Below, in pieces: positions 32,288 through 33,227 of a stretch of DNA of 33,227 nucleotides (the stretch's first letter is position 1; the number at the start of each line of letters is the position of its first letter). The stretch spans positions 1 through 33,227 of the IMG/VR virus record IMGVR_UViG_3300008629_000016; one strand, given 5' to 3'. A program made the translations under genes and the position numbers. The notes under the pieces are model-generated. The model did no database searches and was not told where the DNA came from. It was given only the letters and a program-made list of their open reading frames with translations. This DNA comes from a virus.

Positions 32288-32482
32288 ATGGACTTCACCC
32301 GCGACATGGGAGAGAGGCTGCTGGCGACGGCAGCGCAGGCCTTTTTGGGCGTGTTCACGTTGACGGACCTCGGGTCGGCCGAGGCCGGCATGGTCGCCGC
32401 TGGTGCTGCGGTGCTGGCGATGGTCAAGGCGTGGGTCGCGTCGTTCCTCGGCACCAAGGGCACGGCAAGCCTCGCCGACTAG
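32288..32482 (+). CDS. Holin (r1t-like)
   Basis: This 64-residue protein has two likely membrane helices, about residues 10-27 (LLATAAQAFLGVFTLTDL) and 33-54 (AGMVAAGAAVLAMVKAWVASFL). They are joined by a short turn, and the chain ends in a hydrophilic tail with 'GTKGTASLAD'. This matches the phage r1t type of class II holin, which forms membrane holes that release endolysin. It lies more than 5 kb from the amidase, with tail and enzyme genes between, which is unusual but known in mosaic phages. ATG 32288 begins right after the preceding TAG. Confidence 0.8.
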   Translation: MDFTRDMGERLLATAAQAFLGVFTLTDLGSAEAGMVAAGAAVLAMVKAWVASFLGTKGTASLAD

Positions 32483-32708
32483 ACGCCGATTCGTCTACGG
32501 GTGTACCCGCTGCGAAGTCGAATGGGTTGACACCCCGCTGAAAGCCCGCTGTTGGTTCTGCAGTAGTACCACATATGTGAGATACGGGAGATTACGTCGG
32601 CACCTCCCCTATTTACATCTTGCACAACCCTCACTAAAACGGGTTCTGCAAGCCACCGGGAGTAGGAGTCTGCGCTATGAACGCCCTCGCTCGAGCCATC
32701 GTCGATAA
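32403..32708 (+). CDS. Possible zinc-ribbon ORF overlapping the holin end (uncertain)
   Basis: In the +1 frame relative to the holin, the frame running out of the holin gene encodes FVYGCTRCEVEW and KARCWFCSS, a C-x2-C-x13-C-x2-C zinc-ribbon pattern (nucleotides about 32494-32565). This would be a notable coincidence for random frame. The only standard in-frame start upstream is GTG 32403 inside the holin gene, with no clear ribosome site. Translation might otherwise need an unusual start or frameshift. The 3' part crosses the promoter and palindrome region and overlaps the regulator gene by 32 bases, which argues against it. It may be a decayed gene. Confidence 0.3.
   Translation: MLRCWRWSRRGSRRSSAPRARQASPTRRRFVYGCTRCEVEWVDTPLKARCWFCSSTTYVRYGRLRRHLPYLHLAQPSLKRVLQATGSRSLRYERPRSSHRR
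32483..32676 (+). promoter_or_regulatory. Intergenic region with palindromic operator candidate and promoter for the regulator
   Basis: This AT-richer stretch carries the 10-bp perfect palindrome CACATATGTG (32570-32579), a GGGAG/CTCCC inverted repeat (32586-32590 with 32604-32608) and the promoter at 32612-32640. The palindrome lies about 35 bases upstream of the promoter and may bind the adjacent HTH regulator. A TTGACA at 32527-32532 has no good -10 partner. Confidence 0.5.
32612..32640 (+). promoter_or_regulatory. Sigma-70-type promoter for the tandem-HTH gene
   Basis: TTTACA (five of six -35 bases) is followed after exactly 17 bases by TAAAAC (four of six -10 bases). The predicted start is near 32647, giving a leader of about 30 bases with AGGAG at 32664-32668, eight bases before ATG 32677. 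It is the best promoter match in the window. Confidence 0.6.
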
Positions 32709-33227
32709 GCGACGGCTCGACAACATCACACAAGTCGAGCTGTGCGAACGGTTCGGCTGGCATGAGACCAAGTTGTCTCGCATCGAGAACGGCCACGCGA
32801 AGCCGTACAAGGATCTAGCCCTCATCGCGAAGTGGCTCGGCATCACAGTCGAGGACGCGTACGCACTACTGGAAGAACCGGTCGACGTGGGCGGCAACAC
32901 CCCTGCCGTGTCGGACCTGGCTGCTGAGATGGCCGGGTATCGGGAAGAAGTCGCCGACATGCGGGCCATGCTGGGCGAACTCATGTCAATGCAGCAGACC
33001 TCGGTGTCTGGCGTGATCGCCAACATGCTGGTGGAGCGCCGCGTCCAACAGAGCATGACGATGCATGAGGTCGCCTTACTGCTGAACGTGTCCACGTCAA
33101 CGCTGCTGCGACTCGAGTCCGGCATTGCCGCGTACCAAGTGTACGCCACACAGATCGCCGACTTCCTTGACGTGCCTGTGGATGACTTGAAGCAGGCCGT
33201 CAAACTGGGAGACGACGGGTACAGAGC
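32677..33227 (+). CDS. Tandem helix-turn-helix (XRE-like) regulator, 3' end cut by window
   Basis: 183 residues are visible before the window ends without a stop. Residues about 7-62 are an XRE/Cro HTH (ITQVELCERFGWHETKLSRIENGHAKP, with LALIAKWLGITVEDAYALL). A helical linker follows (80-105, LAAEMAGYREEVADMRAMLGELM). A second HTH-like unit spans about 118-172 (MTMHEVALLLNVSTSTLLRLESGIAAYQVYATQIADFLDVPVDDL). Two such domains in one chain could bind two half-sites alone or bridge sites. It has its own promoter and AGGAG site. Position next to a palindrome suggests autoregulation or control of a neighbouring operon, perhaps in a lysogeny or early-gene switch. No integrase is visible here to support a temperate life style. 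Confidence 0.85.
   Translation, partial: MNALARAIVDKRRLDNITQVELCERFGWHETKLSRIENGHAKPYKDLALIAKWLGITVEDAYALLEEPVDVGGNTPAVSDLAAEMAGYREEVADMRAMLGELMSMQQTSVSGVIANMLVERRVQQSMTMHEVALLLNVSTSTLLRLESGIAAYQVYATQIADFLDVPVDDLKQAVKLGDDGYR

Noticed and set aside
32634-33203. Minus-strand open frame opposite the tandem-HTH gene
   Set aside because: Ser/Arg/Thr-rich antisense product. The plus strand has promoter, ribosome site and clear HTH motifs.
1-33227. CRISPR arrays, insertion sequences, tRNA genes, integrase or attachment sites
   Set aside because: No regularly spaced repeats, transposase or integrase motifs, or cloverleaf structures were seen on either strand.

Overview
This high-GC window (roughly two thirds G+C by eye) is part of a tailed double-stranded DNA phage genome. 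The likely host is a Gram-positive, probably actinobacterial, bacterium. The base composition, the amidase plus peptidoglycan-binding endolysin with small membrane proteins, and the style of the structural genes point that way. The host species cannot be read from the sequence. The window starts in a non-coding leader and ends inside a regulator gene, so neither genome end can be identified.

Layout. 1-604: leader with inverted repeats before the terminase gene. 605-5142: packaging and portal block, with a large terminase carrying an N-terminal helix-turn-helix, small proteins, a portal with a collagen-like tail, and a Pro-rich protein. 5139-20860: a five-gene translationally coupled block (1697, 1863, 576, 647 and 454 aa) of very large proteins with ParB-like, HDxxGH-type and lysozyme-like domains. 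I infer that these are virion-internal, ejected polyvalent proteins. 20857-21425: two small minus-strand genes. 21426-21718: divergent control region. 21719-26146: scaffold-like protein, major capsid protein, decoration-like protein, and fibre or tip proteins including a glycine-rich protein. 26143-27239: small ORF, endolysin amidase and a holin-like membrane protein. 27226-31003: structural or tail genes ending in an adaptor-like and beta-propeller-like pair. 30976-32482: HTH-like protein, metallophosphoesterase and an r1t-type holin. 32483-33227: promoter and palindrome region and a tandem-HTH regulator cut by the window end.

How the genes work together. No tape-measure gene, tail tube gene or frameshifted tail chaperone pair is visible. 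With an adaptor/nozzle-like gene pair and giant internal proteins, one with a peptidoglycan-cleaving type domain, the layout fits a short-tailed (podovirus-like) particle that ejects large proteins with its DNA. Most genes overlap by 1 or 4 bases (TGATG, ATGA), so translation is coupled over long stretches.

Most unusual signal. Reading the window by eye, I found no CGCG tetranucleotide in bases 1-26247, but about 40 in the remaining 7 kb. Arginine CGC codons are common in the left part but are not followed by G. The change falls close to the border of the lysis module and suggests two segments with different histories, or an assembly join.
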